A stretch of 13,068 bases of DNA from DASUPK01 sp033856335. Lineage in GTDB: Bacteria > Actinomycetota > Thermoleophilia > Solirubrobacterales > 70-9. The position numbers and the translations under genes are program-made. This document shows positions 1 through 6,810 of this stretch, piece after piece (the first letter of the stretch is position 1; every line of letters starts with the position of its first letter). The notes below the pieces were generated by a model. The model saw only the letters and a program-made list of their open reading frames with translations, was not told the origin of the DNA and did not search any database. The DNA lies in the NCBI GenBank assembly GCA_033856335.1, contig JAWVFG010000223.1:1-13068 (forward strand), given 5' to 3'.

Positions 1-1
1 C

Positions 2-532
2 GCCGATGCGGTTGCGCTGGCCGTCAAGAAGCGACCCGCGGTCGCGCTGATGGACATCCAGATGCCGGGTGGCTCGGGGATCGACGCGACACGCCAGTTG
101 GCCGCGAGATGTCCAGAGACGCAGGTGGTGATGCTGACGGTGTCGCCCGATGAGGCCGATCTGATCGAGTCGATCCAGGCCGGCGCATCCGGCTACCTCC
201 TCAAGGGTGCATCGATCGAGGAGATCGCTTCGGGTGTCCGGGCGGCGGCGGACGGTGAGTCCCAGGTCTCGGCACGCATCACCGCGGAGCTCCTTCACCA
301 GGTGCGCAGGGCGCCCCCGCCGCGGGCGCTGCCCGGCGAACCGCGACTCGCCCAGCGGGAGCTCGACGTGCTTCGGTTGATCTCGGACGGCAAGGGAAAT
401 CCGGAGATCGCCGAGGAGCTCCAGATCAGCGAGCAGACCGTCAAGACCTACGTCTCCAGCCTGTTGGCGAAGCTCCAGGTTCAGAATCGGATCCAGGCGG
501 CGATGTATGCGGTTCGGAGGGGCTTGATCTGA
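2..532 (+). CDS. NarL/FixJ-family response regulator, 5' truncated by the window edge
   Basis: This is the C-terminal 176 residues of a two-component response regulator that binds DNA when phosphorylated. The reading frame is open to the left edge, so the first in-frame ATG (position 50) lies inside the receiver domain and is not the start; compared with a normal receiver about 35 residues are missing. Visible receiver landmarks are the phospho-acceptor Asp in LMDIQMPG (visible residue 18), the switch Thr in MLTVS (about 46) and the conserved Lys in GYLLKG (about 68). The last 60 residues are a LuxR-type helix-turn-helix (LAQRELDVLRLI, then NPEIAEELQISEQTVKTYVS). The stop lies 10 bases from the stop of the convergent membrane gene. 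A partner histidine kinase would be outside the window. The family is secure; the regulon cannot be told from here. Confidence 0.93.
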   Translation, partial: ADAVALAVKKRPAVALMDIQMPGGSGIDATRQLAARCPETQVVMLTVSPDEADLIESIQAGASGYLLKGASIEEIASGVRAAADGESQVSARITAELLHQVRRAPPPRALPGEPRLAQRELDVLRLISDGKGNPEIAEELQISEQTVKTYVSSLLAKLQVQNRIQAAMYAVRRGLI

Positions 533-542
533 GTTCCCCGCG

Positions 543-965
543 CTAGTCGCGAAGTCCGAGATGGTTGTGGATCTCCTCCGTCAGCCTCTCGATCGTGGTG
601 GTCATGTCGGTGTTCTGCCCGAGCAGCTTCGCCTGTTGCTCTGAGAGCTGCTCGCGGTGCCCCTCGGCCTTCAGGGCCTCGGCCTTCTCGGCCTTGGCGT
701 GGATCGCGGCCCGCGTGTCCTGGAGCTTCTGGCCGAGGCCGATGAACAGCGTGATGTAGATCGCCTCCAGGCTGACGACGAGCGTCAGCAGGTTGATGCT
801 GAGGCCGGCGGCGAACCAGACGATGAACCAGATGGTGTGCAGCAGCGCCGAGGCCGGTGTGAAGAGGAGGTTCCCGACCTTGATGCTGACAGTCTGGACC
901 GGCGTGAGCGCCTCGAGGTAGTAGTCATGCCAGTCGATCTTCTCGTCGGCGTTGTAGTCGCGCAT
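543..965 (-). CDS. DUF1003-like two-helix membrane protein with coiled-coil tail
   Basis: A 140-residue protein of unknown function. Residues 1-36 are polar, about 38-55 and 57-78 are two hydrophobic helices joined by a very short turn, and about 80-135 is a charged, heptad-like stretch (Ala/Glu/Lys/Gln-rich) likely to form a coiled coil. The second helix contains the string NLLTLVVSLEAIYITLFIGLGQ, which resembles the second helix of DUF1003 proteins (an LSLEAI-type motif followed by a Q and charged residues), so I assign it there with moderate confidence. The ATG is preceded by no Shine-Dalgarno sequence but by a TAGCTT -10-like motif 6 bases upstream, which suits a leaderless transcript. 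It is divergent from murE and convergent with the response regulator. A low-affinity iron permease-like protein is the main alternative. No link to cell wall synthesis is visible beyond the shared spacer. Confidence 0.72.
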   Translation of the reverse strand: MRDYNADEKIDWHDYYLEALTPVQTVSIKVGNLLFTPASALLHTIWFIVWFAAGLSINLLTLVVSLEAIYITLFIGLGQKLQDTRAAIHAKAEKAEALKAEGHREQLSEQQAKLLGQNTDMTTTIERLTEEIHNHLGLRD

Positions 966-971
966 GCGCCA

Positions 972-977
972 AAGCTA
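972..977 (-). promoter_or_regulatory. -10-like element for the DUF1003-like gene
   Basis: Read on the minus strand this is TAGCTT, matching the actinobacterial TAnnnT -10 pattern, and it ends 6 bases before the ATG. A transcript starting the usual 6-8 bases downstream would begin at or next to the start codon. No recognisable -35 hexamer is present 16-18 bases upstream, so the call rests on this motif and on the lack of a ribosome binding site. Confidence 0.35.
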
Positions 978-1021
978 GGCGACGTTGCGGATGGCGAGAT
1001 CGGCAGAACCGGGGTCGCTCC

Positions 1022-1027
1022 TAGAAT
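1022..1027 (+). promoter_or_regulatory. -10-like element for the murE operon
   Basis: TAGAAT (TAnnnT) ends 9 bases before the murE ATG. Transcription starting 7-9 bases downstream would give an mRNA with almost no leader, consistent with the absence of a Shine-Dalgarno sequence before murE. No good -35 hexamer is seen at the expected distance. It lies back to back with the minus-strand TAGCTT motif at 972-977. Confidence 0.4.
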
Positions 1028-1036
1028 CGCGTCGGG

Positions 1037-2548
1037 ATGGAGCTTGGTGAGCTGCTGAGAGCGTCGGGCGCCGCCGCGGATCTGCGCGGCGAATCGACCG
1101 TGGAGGTTCGCGATCTGGCCTATGACAGCCGCCGCGTGGGCTCCGGGACCCTGTTCTTCTGCTTCGCCGGGGAGAAGACGGATGGGCACGATTTCGCCCC
1201 GGCGGCGGTCGAGGCGGGCGCCGTGGCGCTCGTCGTCGAGCGCCCGCTGGACCTCGACGTGCCGCAGGCGCAGGTGGAGGACGCCAGGGCCGCGATGGCG
1301 CCGATCGCCGCGGCCTTCAACGGCGACCCGACCTCGGAGCTGACTGTGGTGGGGATCACCGGCACCAACGGGAAGACGACCGCGGCCTTCCTCGTCAGGC
1401 ATCTGCTCGAGGCCGCCGGCCAGCGCTGCGGCCTCCTGGGGACCGTCCGCCAGATCGTCGGCGGCGAGATCGAGGAGGTGGAGCGGACCACGCCGGAGGC
1501 GATCGACCTGCAGCGGACCTTCGACCGGATGCTCGAGGCGGGCGACACAGCCTGTGCCATGGAGGTCTCCTCGCACGCGCTCGTTCTGCACCGCGCCGAT
1601 GCGATCGACTTCTCCGTCAAGGTCTTCACCAACCTGAGCCAGGACCACCTCGACTTCCACGCCGACATGGAGGACTACTTCGCGGCCAAGCGGCTGCTCT
1701 TCTCGGGCGAGGGTGGCGCTCCGCTGATCGAGCTCGACGGCGGCGTCTCGGTGCTCAACATCGACGACCCCTACGGCCGGCGCTTGGCGGACGAGCTCTC
1801 CTGCGGGTCCGGGGGCGAGTGCATCACGTACTCGGCCGCGGGGGGCGCGGCCGATCTCAGCGCCCGGGGCGTCACCTTCGACCAGACGGGCTCGCGCTTC
1901 CTCTGCCTGTCTCCCGAGGGCGAGCTCGAGGTCGAGACGCCATTGCCCGGCGACTTCAACGTCTCCAACGCGCTGGCGGCGCTGTCTGTGGCGCACGCGC
2001 TCGGGCTCGACCTGGCGGAGGCGGCGGACGCGCTGGCGTCGGCCGAGCAGGTGCCCGGCCGCTTCGAGTCCCTCGATGAGGGCCAGTCGTTCGGCGTGAT
2101 CGTCGATTACGCGCACACCCCGGACTCGCTGGAGAACGTCCTGGCCGCCGCACGTCGGCTCACGGCCGGCCGTCTGATCTGCGTATTCGGTTGCGGCGGC
2201 GACCGTGACGCCGACAAGAGGCCACTGATGGGCAGAGCCGGCGCGGAGCTCTCCGACATCGCTGTGGTCACCTCGGACAACCCCCGCTCGGAGGACCCGG
2301 ACGCGATCATCGAGCAGATCCGCGCCGGAATCCCGGAGGACCCGCATGCCGAGGTCCTGGTGGAGTCCGACCGGCGCTCCGCGATCGCGATGGCGCTCGG
2401 CCGGGCCGCCGAGGGCGACACGGTCGTGATCGCCGGCAAGGGCCATGAGCAGGGCCAGGAGTTCGAGGACGGGCGGAAGGTCCCGTTCGACGACCGCGAC
2501 GTGGCGCGCGAGGAGCTGCGCCGCCTCGCCGCGAGCGCCGCAAGTTGA
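1037..2548 (+). CDS. murE: UDP-MurNAc-L-Ala-D-Glu:meso-diaminopimelate ligase
   Basis: This cytoplasmic ATP-dependent ligase adds the third stem-peptide residue to UDP-MurNAc-L-Ala-D-Glu. At 503 residues it has normal family length. Three domains are visible: an N-terminal UDP-substrate domain (YDSRRVGSGTLFFCFAGEKTDG region), a central ATPase domain with the P-loop GITGTNGKTT at residues 106-115, and a C-terminal domain. Lys218 in AAKRLLF is the expected carbamylated lysine. The specificity motif is DNPR (414-417) followed by SEDP, which in this family marks meso-diaminopimelate enzymes; lysine enzymes have a DDDPN-type sequence instead. GKGHE at 467-471 is also typical. The ATG has no ribosome binding site but a TAGAAT motif just upstream. 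The TGA overlaps the murF start by four bases, implying coupled translation. This is the first dcw gene in the window. Confidence 0.97.
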   Translation: MELGELLRASGAAADLRGESTVEVRDLAYDSRRVGSGTLFFCFAGEKTDGHDFAPAAVEAGAVALVVERPLDLDVPQAQVEDARAAMAPIAAAFNGDPTSELTVVGITGTNGKTTAAFLVRHLLEAAGQRCGLLGTVRQIVGGEIEEVERTTPEAIDLQRTFDRMLEAGDTACAMEVSSHALVLHRADAIDFSVKVFTNLSQDHLDFHADMEDYFAAKRLLFSGEGGAPLIELDGGVSVLNIDDPYGRRLADELSCGSGGECITYSAAGGAADLSARGVTFDQTGSRFLCLSPEGELEVETPLPGDFNVSNALAALSVAHALGLDLAEAADALASAEQVPGRFESLDEGQSFGVIVDYAHTPDSLENVLAAARRLTAGRLICVFGCGGDRDADKRPLMGRAGAELSDIAVVTSDNPRSEDPDAIIEQIRAGIPEDPHAEVLVESDRRSAIAMALGRAAEGDTVVIAGKGHEQGQEFEDGRKVPFDDRDVAREELRRLAASAAS

Positions 2549-3906
2549 TCGCGCTCGACGGGGAACGGCTCGCCTCGGCCGCGGGGGCGGAGGTGCTTGC
2601 AAGCGGGAGGCCCGGCGGCCCGGAACGCGTCGTGATCGACTCCCGGGACGTCCGCGAGGGCGACCTGTTCGCCGGCCTGCCCGGGGAGAGCTTCGACGGC
2701 GGTGAGTTCGGCGCCGACGCCCTTCGCCAGGGGGCCTGGGGGATCCTCGTCGGGACGCAGTGGGCGCGCGAGCTCGCCGCACAGCGGCGGGTCGGCGCGA
2801 CGGAGGGCTCTAGCTGGATCCTCGGAGCCGCCGACCCGCTGGCGTCGCTCCAATCGCTGGCCCGGGCCTGGCGGGAGAAGCTCGACGCTCGCGTCGTGGG
2901 CATCACCGGCTCCACCGGCAAGACCTCGGTCAAGGACGTCTGCCGGGCGATCCTCCCGGCGAGGCTCCAGGCGAGCCCGGAGAACTTCAACACCGAGATC
3001 GGCCTGCCGCTGGCCGTCCTCGCCGCACCCGAGGACACGGAGGTGCTCGTGCTCGAGATGGCGATGCGGGGCCCGGGCCAGATCGCCGAGCTCTGCGCGA
3101 TCGCCCCGCCTGACGTCGCCGTGATCACCAACATTGGGCCGGTCCACGTCGAGCTGCTCGGCTCCATCGAGGCAATCGCCGCGGCCAAGGCCGAGATCAT
3201 CGACGGACTGCGCCCGGGCGGGACCGCGGTGGTCCCGGCGAAGCCCGGAGCACTCGAGCCACATCTGGAGCGGGCGCCGAAGCTGCTGCAATTCGGTGCG
3301 GGTGGCGACGTCGAGGCGACGTGGATCCTGGCCGAGGAGGGGGAGTCCGACGTGCTGGTGCGCACCCCGTCCGGCGAGCATGCCTTCAAGCTGCCGTTCG
3401 TGGAGGCATACAACCTCGACAACGCGCTGGCGGCCATCGCGTCGGGCGTGGCGCTGGGCTTCGCGCCCCGCGAGATGGCCGATCGGGCGCCCGGGATAGT
3501 CTTCTCGCGCCTTCGTGGGGAGCTGGTGGAGCTCCCGGAGAACGCCATCCTGATCAACGATTCCTACAACGCCAACCCGATCTCGATGCGGGCGGCGCTG
3601 GACCACCTCGCCACGCTTCCGGCGAAGGGCCGGCGGCTCGCGGTCCTCGGCGAGATGCGCGAGCTCGGCCCCGAGGCCGCGGCCTACCATCGCGAGATCG
3701 GAAAGCACGCGCGCGAGCGCGGTGTCGAGTTGATCATCGGGGTGGGGGAGCTGGCCTCCGAGTACGGGCCGGACCAGCAGGTGGCGGACGCCGACGCGGC
3801 CGCGGACGCGCTCGCCGCGGCGCTCGGTCCCGGGGACACGGTCCTGGTCAAGGGCTCGAGGGCGGTCGGTCTGGAGCGGATCGCCGAGAAGCTGGCAGTG
3901 AGCTAG
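2545..3906 (+). CDS. murF: UDP-MurNAc-tripeptide:D-alanyl-D-alanine ligase
   Basis: MurF adds the D-Ala-D-Ala dipeptide to complete the cytoplasmic UDP-MurNAc-pentapeptide. The 453-residue protein has the usual three domains. The N-terminal domain shows VVIDSRDVREGDLFAGLPGE; the ATP-binding loop is GITGSTGKTS (119-128); then comes a conserved NFNTEIGLPL and, in the C-terminal half, NDSYNANP (338-345), a MurF hallmark. The start is TTG, chosen because it overlaps the murE stop in a TTGA arrangement, because the protein then begins in register with the family N-terminus, and because no ATG or GTG fits better. There is no separate ribosome binding site, so re-initiation after murE is likely. The TAG stop abuts the mraY ATG directly. 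Confidence 0.96.
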   Translation: MIALDGERLASAAGAEVLASGRPGGPERVVIDSRDVREGDLFAGLPGESFDGGEFGADALRQGAWGILVGTQWARELAAQRRVGATEGSSWILGAADPLASLQSLARAWREKLDARVVGITGSTGKTSVKDVCRAILPARLQASPENFNTEIGLPLAVLAAPEDTEVLVLEMAMRGPGQIAELCAIAPPDVAVITNIGPVHVELLGSIEAIAAAKAEIIDGLRPGGTAVVPAKPGALEPHLERAPKLLQFGAGGDVEATWILAEEGESDVLVRTPSGEHAFKLPFVEAYNLDNALAAIASGVALGFAPREMADRAPGIVFSRLRGELVELPENAILINDSYNANPISMRAALDHLATLPAKGRRLAVLGEMRELGPEAAAYHREIGKHARERGVELIIGVGELASEYGPDQQVADADAAADALAAALGPGDTVLVKGSRAVGLERIAEKLAVS

Positions 3907-4884
3907 ATGCTCGGCGAGATCCTGATTTCCGGCATGGCCACGATGCTGCTCTGCATCTTCCTGGGGCCGAAGTTCATCGAGTACCTGCGCCTGCGGGAGT
4001 TCGGCCAGCACATCCGCGAGGAGGGCCCCGAGGAGCACCACGAGAAGGCCGGCACGCCCACGATGGGTGGCCTGCTGATCTTCACCGCGGTCGCGATCCC
4101 CTATCTGGTCCTCTCGGATCGAGACACGCAGAGCCTCGCGGTCTTCGGCGTGGCGCTCGGCTGCGCGGCGATCGGCTTCATCGACGACTACCTGAAGATC
4201 TCTCGCCGCCGTTCGCTCGGGCTTTCTGCCCGCTACAAGCTGCTCATGCAGCTCGCGCTGGCGCTGGGCCTCTGGTACGTCGCCCGGCACACGGTGGGCC
4301 TCGACTCGAGCCTCGAGCTGCGGATCTCGCACGCCTCCCTCAACATCCCGGACGCGGTCTACCCGCTGGTGATCTTCCTGGTGATCGCGGGCTCGAGCAA
4401 CGCGGTCAACCTCACCGACGGTCTCGACGGCCTGGCCGCCGGCTGCTGCGCGATCGTGCTGCTCGCCTACACCGCTATCACCTTCATCACCACGGGCGAG
4501 CACAGCCTCTCCCTGCTCTCAGCCTGCCTGGTCGGCGGCTGCATCGGCTTTCTCTGGTTCAACGCGTTCCCCGCGTCGATCTTCATGGGGGACACCGGCT
4601 CGCTCGGGTTAGGCGGCGCCATAGGCGCCCTGGCGGTGATGACGCAGACCGAGATCCTGCTGATCATCACGGGCGGCATCTTCGTGATCGAGGCGCTCTC
4701 GGTCGCGCTGCAGGTCGCCACCTTCAAGATGCTCCGCCGCCGCGTCCTGCTGATGGCCCCGGTGCATCACCACTTCGAGCTCCTGGCATGGTCGGAGACG
4801 AAGATCATGCTCCGCTTCTGGATCATCGCCGCGGTCTGCTCGGGGATCGGGTTCACGCTCTACCAGCAGTCGATCGGGACCTAG
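3907..4884 (+). CDS. mraY: phospho-MurNAc-pentapeptide transferase (lipid I synthase)
   Basis: MraY is a polytopic membrane enzyme that transfers phospho-MurNAc-pentapeptide from UDP to undecaprenyl phosphate, giving lipid I. The 325 residues are within family range and form about ten hydrophobic segments. Active-site landmarks are all present: the Asp pair in FIDDYLK (Asp93, Asp94), NLTDGLDG (168-175), GDTGSLGLGG, and the cytoplasmic triple His in APVHHHFE (287-289). The N-terminal cytoplasmic loop has the usual KAGTPTMGG. The ATG directly follows the murF stop (TAGATG), so translation is probably coupled. Downstream, an unrelated small gene intervenes before murD. Confidence 0.97.
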   Translation: MLGEILISGMATMLLCIFLGPKFIEYLRLREFGQHIREEGPEEHHEKAGTPTMGGLLIFTAVAIPYLVLSDRDTQSLAVFGVALGCAAIGFIDDYLKISRRRSLGLSARYKLLMQLALALGLWYVARHTVGLDSSLELRISHASLNIPDAVYPLVIFLVIAGSSNAVNLTDGLDGLAAGCCAIVLLAYTAITFITTGEHSLSLLSACLVGGCIGFLWFNAFPASIFMGDTGSLGLGGAIGALAVMTQTEILLIITGGIFVIEALSVALQVATFKMLRRRVLLMAPVHHHFELLAWSETKIMLRFWIIAAVCSGIGFTLYQQSIGT

Positions 4885-4894
4885 CGCCGGCGAG

Positions 4895-5314
4895 ATGCCA
4901 GACGAGAACCTGGAGATCGTGCGTCGGGCGTACGAGTTCTTCAACGAATGGGGGGTCAATCCGGGGGGAGAGAGCAGTACCGATATTCCGCCGCTCCTCC
5001 ATCCGGAGGTTGAATTCCACGCATACGCGGGTGCGCCGGAGGCGGGTGTCTACCAGGGCCGTGAGGCGGTGACCGAGTATCACGAGCGTGTTTTTGAGCA
5101 GTTCGACAGCGTTCGCATCGACCTGGAGGAGCTGCTGTCGGCGGGCGAGCAGGTCGTGGTGATCTCTCGCCAGCACACGATCCCCAAAGGCAGCGAAGCG
5201 GAGATCGTGCAGCAGGTCGCGGAGGTGTGGACGATCCGGGACGGCATGCTCGCGGAGCGAAAGTGGTTCGCGACCCGGGCCGAAGCCCTCGAAGCCGCCG
5301 GCCTGCGGGTGTAG
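4895..5314 (+). CDS. SnoaL-like / NTF2-fold protein of unknown role
   Basis: A 139-residue soluble protein. The N-terminal helix (ENLEIVRRAYEFFN), the LLHPEVEFHAYAG strand, the GREAVTEYHERVFEQF helix and the later VVVISRQH and VAEVWTIRDGMLAERKWF strands match the SnoaL/DUF4440 type of NTF2 fold. Such proteins are single-domain ligand-binding or small-molecule enzymes; the substrate cannot be inferred here. It starts 10 bases after mraY with a weak ribosome binding site and ends next to a stem-loop. It is not a usual dcw member. By my count 26 of 139 codons end in A or T, against 5 of the first 75 in mraY, which could mean later arrival. However, the first 60 codons of murD are also raised (about 10), so this is weak evidence. 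A role in wall synthesis is unsupported. Confidence 0.85.
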   Translation: MPDENLEIVRRAYEFFNEWGVNPGGESSTDIPPLLHPEVEFHAYAGAPEAGVYQGREAVTEYHERVFEQFDSVRIDLEELLSAGEQVVVISRQHTIPKGSEAEIVQQVAEVWTIRDGMLAERKWFATRAEALEAAGLRV

Positions 5315-5335
5315 CTGCTTCGGAAGAGAAGCGGC
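5314..5335 (+). terminator. stem-loop after the SnoaL-like gene, possible terminator
   Basis: GCTGCTTC pairs with GAAGCGGC (eight pairs, one of them G-U) around a six-base loop GGAAGA. The stem begins on the last base of the stop codon. Only a short T run (CTTT) follows, so intrinsic termination would be weak. It could equally be a processing or stabilising structure at the end of a murE-murF-mraY-SnoaL transcript. Confidence 0.35.
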
Positions 5336-5436
5336 AGTCTTTCGACGAAGGTAGGCGCCGATTGGCCCTCCGGACCGTCTGGTCAGGCAGGGCTCAGGCA
5401 CGCAGGGAGTGAGGGGCCGAGGGCGAAGATAGTTAT

Positions 5437-6810
5437 GTGAACCCAGGCGAAAAGCCGCGTCCGCCCATGCCCGAAGGGCCCTTTCTCGTGGTCGGCCTGG
5501 CGCGCTCCGGGGCGGCGATCGCGAGCGTGCTCGCCGGCCGTGGCGAGACCGTGATCGGGGTGGATTCCGGAAGCCCCGAGGAGGCGGCAGGGCTGGAGCA
5601 GGCGGGCGTCGAAGTCAGTTTGGGCGTGGATGGAACGCAGCAACTCGATCGTGCCCGAACGCTGGTCAAGAGCCCCGGCGTGCCCCATGACGCTCTCGTC
5701 GTCCAGGCCGCCAGGGAGCGGGGGACGCAGGTCACAGGCGAGCTCGAGCTCGCCTGGCGAATGATCCCGAACGCGTTCTGCGCCGTCACCGGCACCAACG
5801 GCAAGACGACCACGTCCGAGCTGATCGGCCACCTGTACCGAACGGCCGGACGGCCGGTCGCCGTCGCCGGCAACGTCGGCACCCCGCTGGCCTCAATCGT
5901 CGGTGCCATCGACCCCGACGCGACGGTGGTCTGCGAGTCATCGAGCTTCCAGCTCGAGGACACCTCGTTCTTCTCTCCGGAGTGCGCGGTCTTCATCAAC
6001 CTCGCCCCCGACCACCTCGACCGTCACGGCACGCTCGAGGACTATCTGGCGGCGAAGCTCCGCATCTTCGCCAACCAGGGCAACGACGACGCCGCCGTCT
6101 ACAACGGCCAGACGCCGGAGCTCCAGGGACGTGACCTCGGGGGGTGCGCGCGACTCGTCCGCTTCTGCCCCGCCGAGGAGCCGGGCGCCGACCCGGACTG
6201 CGAGCTCAGCATGCGCGACGGTGTCATCTTCGCGGCGGACGAACCGCTGCTCCGCGCGGAGGAACTCCAACTTCTCGGGGCGCACAACGTCGAGAACGCG
6301 ATGGCGGCCGCCGCCGCTGCGCTGGCCTCCGGCCTGTCGCGCGACGCGGTCGCGGAGGGCCTGCGCACCTTCCAGGGCGTCCGCCACCGGCTCGAGCGGG
6401 TCCGCGAGCTGAACGGCGTGCTCTACGTGAACGACTCCAAGGCGACCAACGTCGCGTCGGCCGTGGCGGGGATTCGTGCGTTCGACGGCGGCGTCCGCCT
6501 GATCGCGGGCGGGCGCGCGAAACAGGAGAGCTTTGCGCCGCTGGCCGACGCGGTGGGGGAGCGCTGTGTCGCCTGCTATCTGATCGGGGAGGCCGCCGAG
6601 CGGATGGCGGCCGAGCTGGCGCCAGCGGCCGATGCCGGCGTCCAGGTCTCCGAGCTGGGCTCGCTCGAGAGCGCCCTAGAGGCAGCGGCGGCCGATGCCG
6701 AGCCCGGCGAGGTCGTCCTGCTCTCGCCGGCCTGCTCGAGCTTCGACGCGTTCAAGGACTTCGAGGAGCGCGGCGACCGCTTCCGCGAGCTGGTGGAGGC
6801 GCTGGCGTGA
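5437..6810 (+). CDS. murD: UDP-MurNAc-L-alanine:D-glutamate ligase
   Basis: MurD adds D-Glu to UDP-MurNAc-L-Ala in the cytoplasm. The predicted 457 residues show an N-terminal nucleotide-binding domain (FLVVGLARSGAAIASVL), the P-loop AVTGTNGKTTT (Lys123), NLAPDHLDRHG (188-198), the carbamylated lysine in YLAAKLRIF (Lys207) and the MurD-typical VNDSKATN (331-338). The start is uncertain: GTG at 5437 gives ten extra residues before an in-frame ATG at 5467, and neither has a good ribosome binding site. A TAGTTAT string right before the GTG might be part of a promoter but has no -35 partner. A 122-base gap separates it from the SnoaL-like gene, the only real break inside the cluster left of ftsQ. 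Its stop overlaps the ftsW GTG by four bases. Confidence 0.95.
   Translation: MNPGEKPRPPMPEGPFLVVGLARSGAAIASVLAGRGETVIGVDSGSPEEAAGLEQAGVEVSLGVDGTQQLDRARTLVKSPGVPHDALVVQAARERGTQVTGELELAWRMIPNAFCAVTGTNGKTTTSELIGHLYRTAGRPVAVAGNVGTPLASIVGAIDPDATVVCESSSFQLEDTSFFSPECAVFINLAPDHLDRHGTLEDYLAAKLRIFANQGNDDAAVYNGQTPELQGRDLGGCARLVRFCPAEEPGADPDCELSMRDGVIFAADEPLLRAEELQLLGAHNVENAMAAAAAALASGLSRDAVAEGLRTFQGVRHRLERVRELNGVLYVNDSKATNVASAVAGIRAFDGGVRLIAGGRAKQESFAPLADAVGERCVACYLIGEAAERMAAELAPAADAGVQVSELGSLESALEAAAADAEPGEVVLLSPACSSFDAFKDFEERGDRFRELVEALA

Noticed and set aside
785..2782. Long minus-strand open frame (665 codons) opposite murE
   Set aside because: It mirrors murE codon structure in high-GC DNA, is extremely rich in Arg, Ala, Gly and Pro, and shows no domain. 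The murE frame has all family motifs.
2107..4503. Very long minus-strand open frame (798 codons) opposite murE, murF and mraY
   Set aside because: It spans three well-supported genes on the other strand and has shadow-type composition (Arg/Asp/Leu/Gly rich, no motif).
3321..5072. Plus-strand open frame across murF, mraY and the start of the SnoaL-like gene
   Set aside because: Out of frame with three clear genes, with a low-complexity Arg/Gly/Ala product.
6144..6806. Upstream extension of the ftsW frame inside murD
   Set aside because: The translated extension is Arg/Gly/Ala-rich with no membrane character. FtsW sequence begins after the GTG that overlaps the murD stop.
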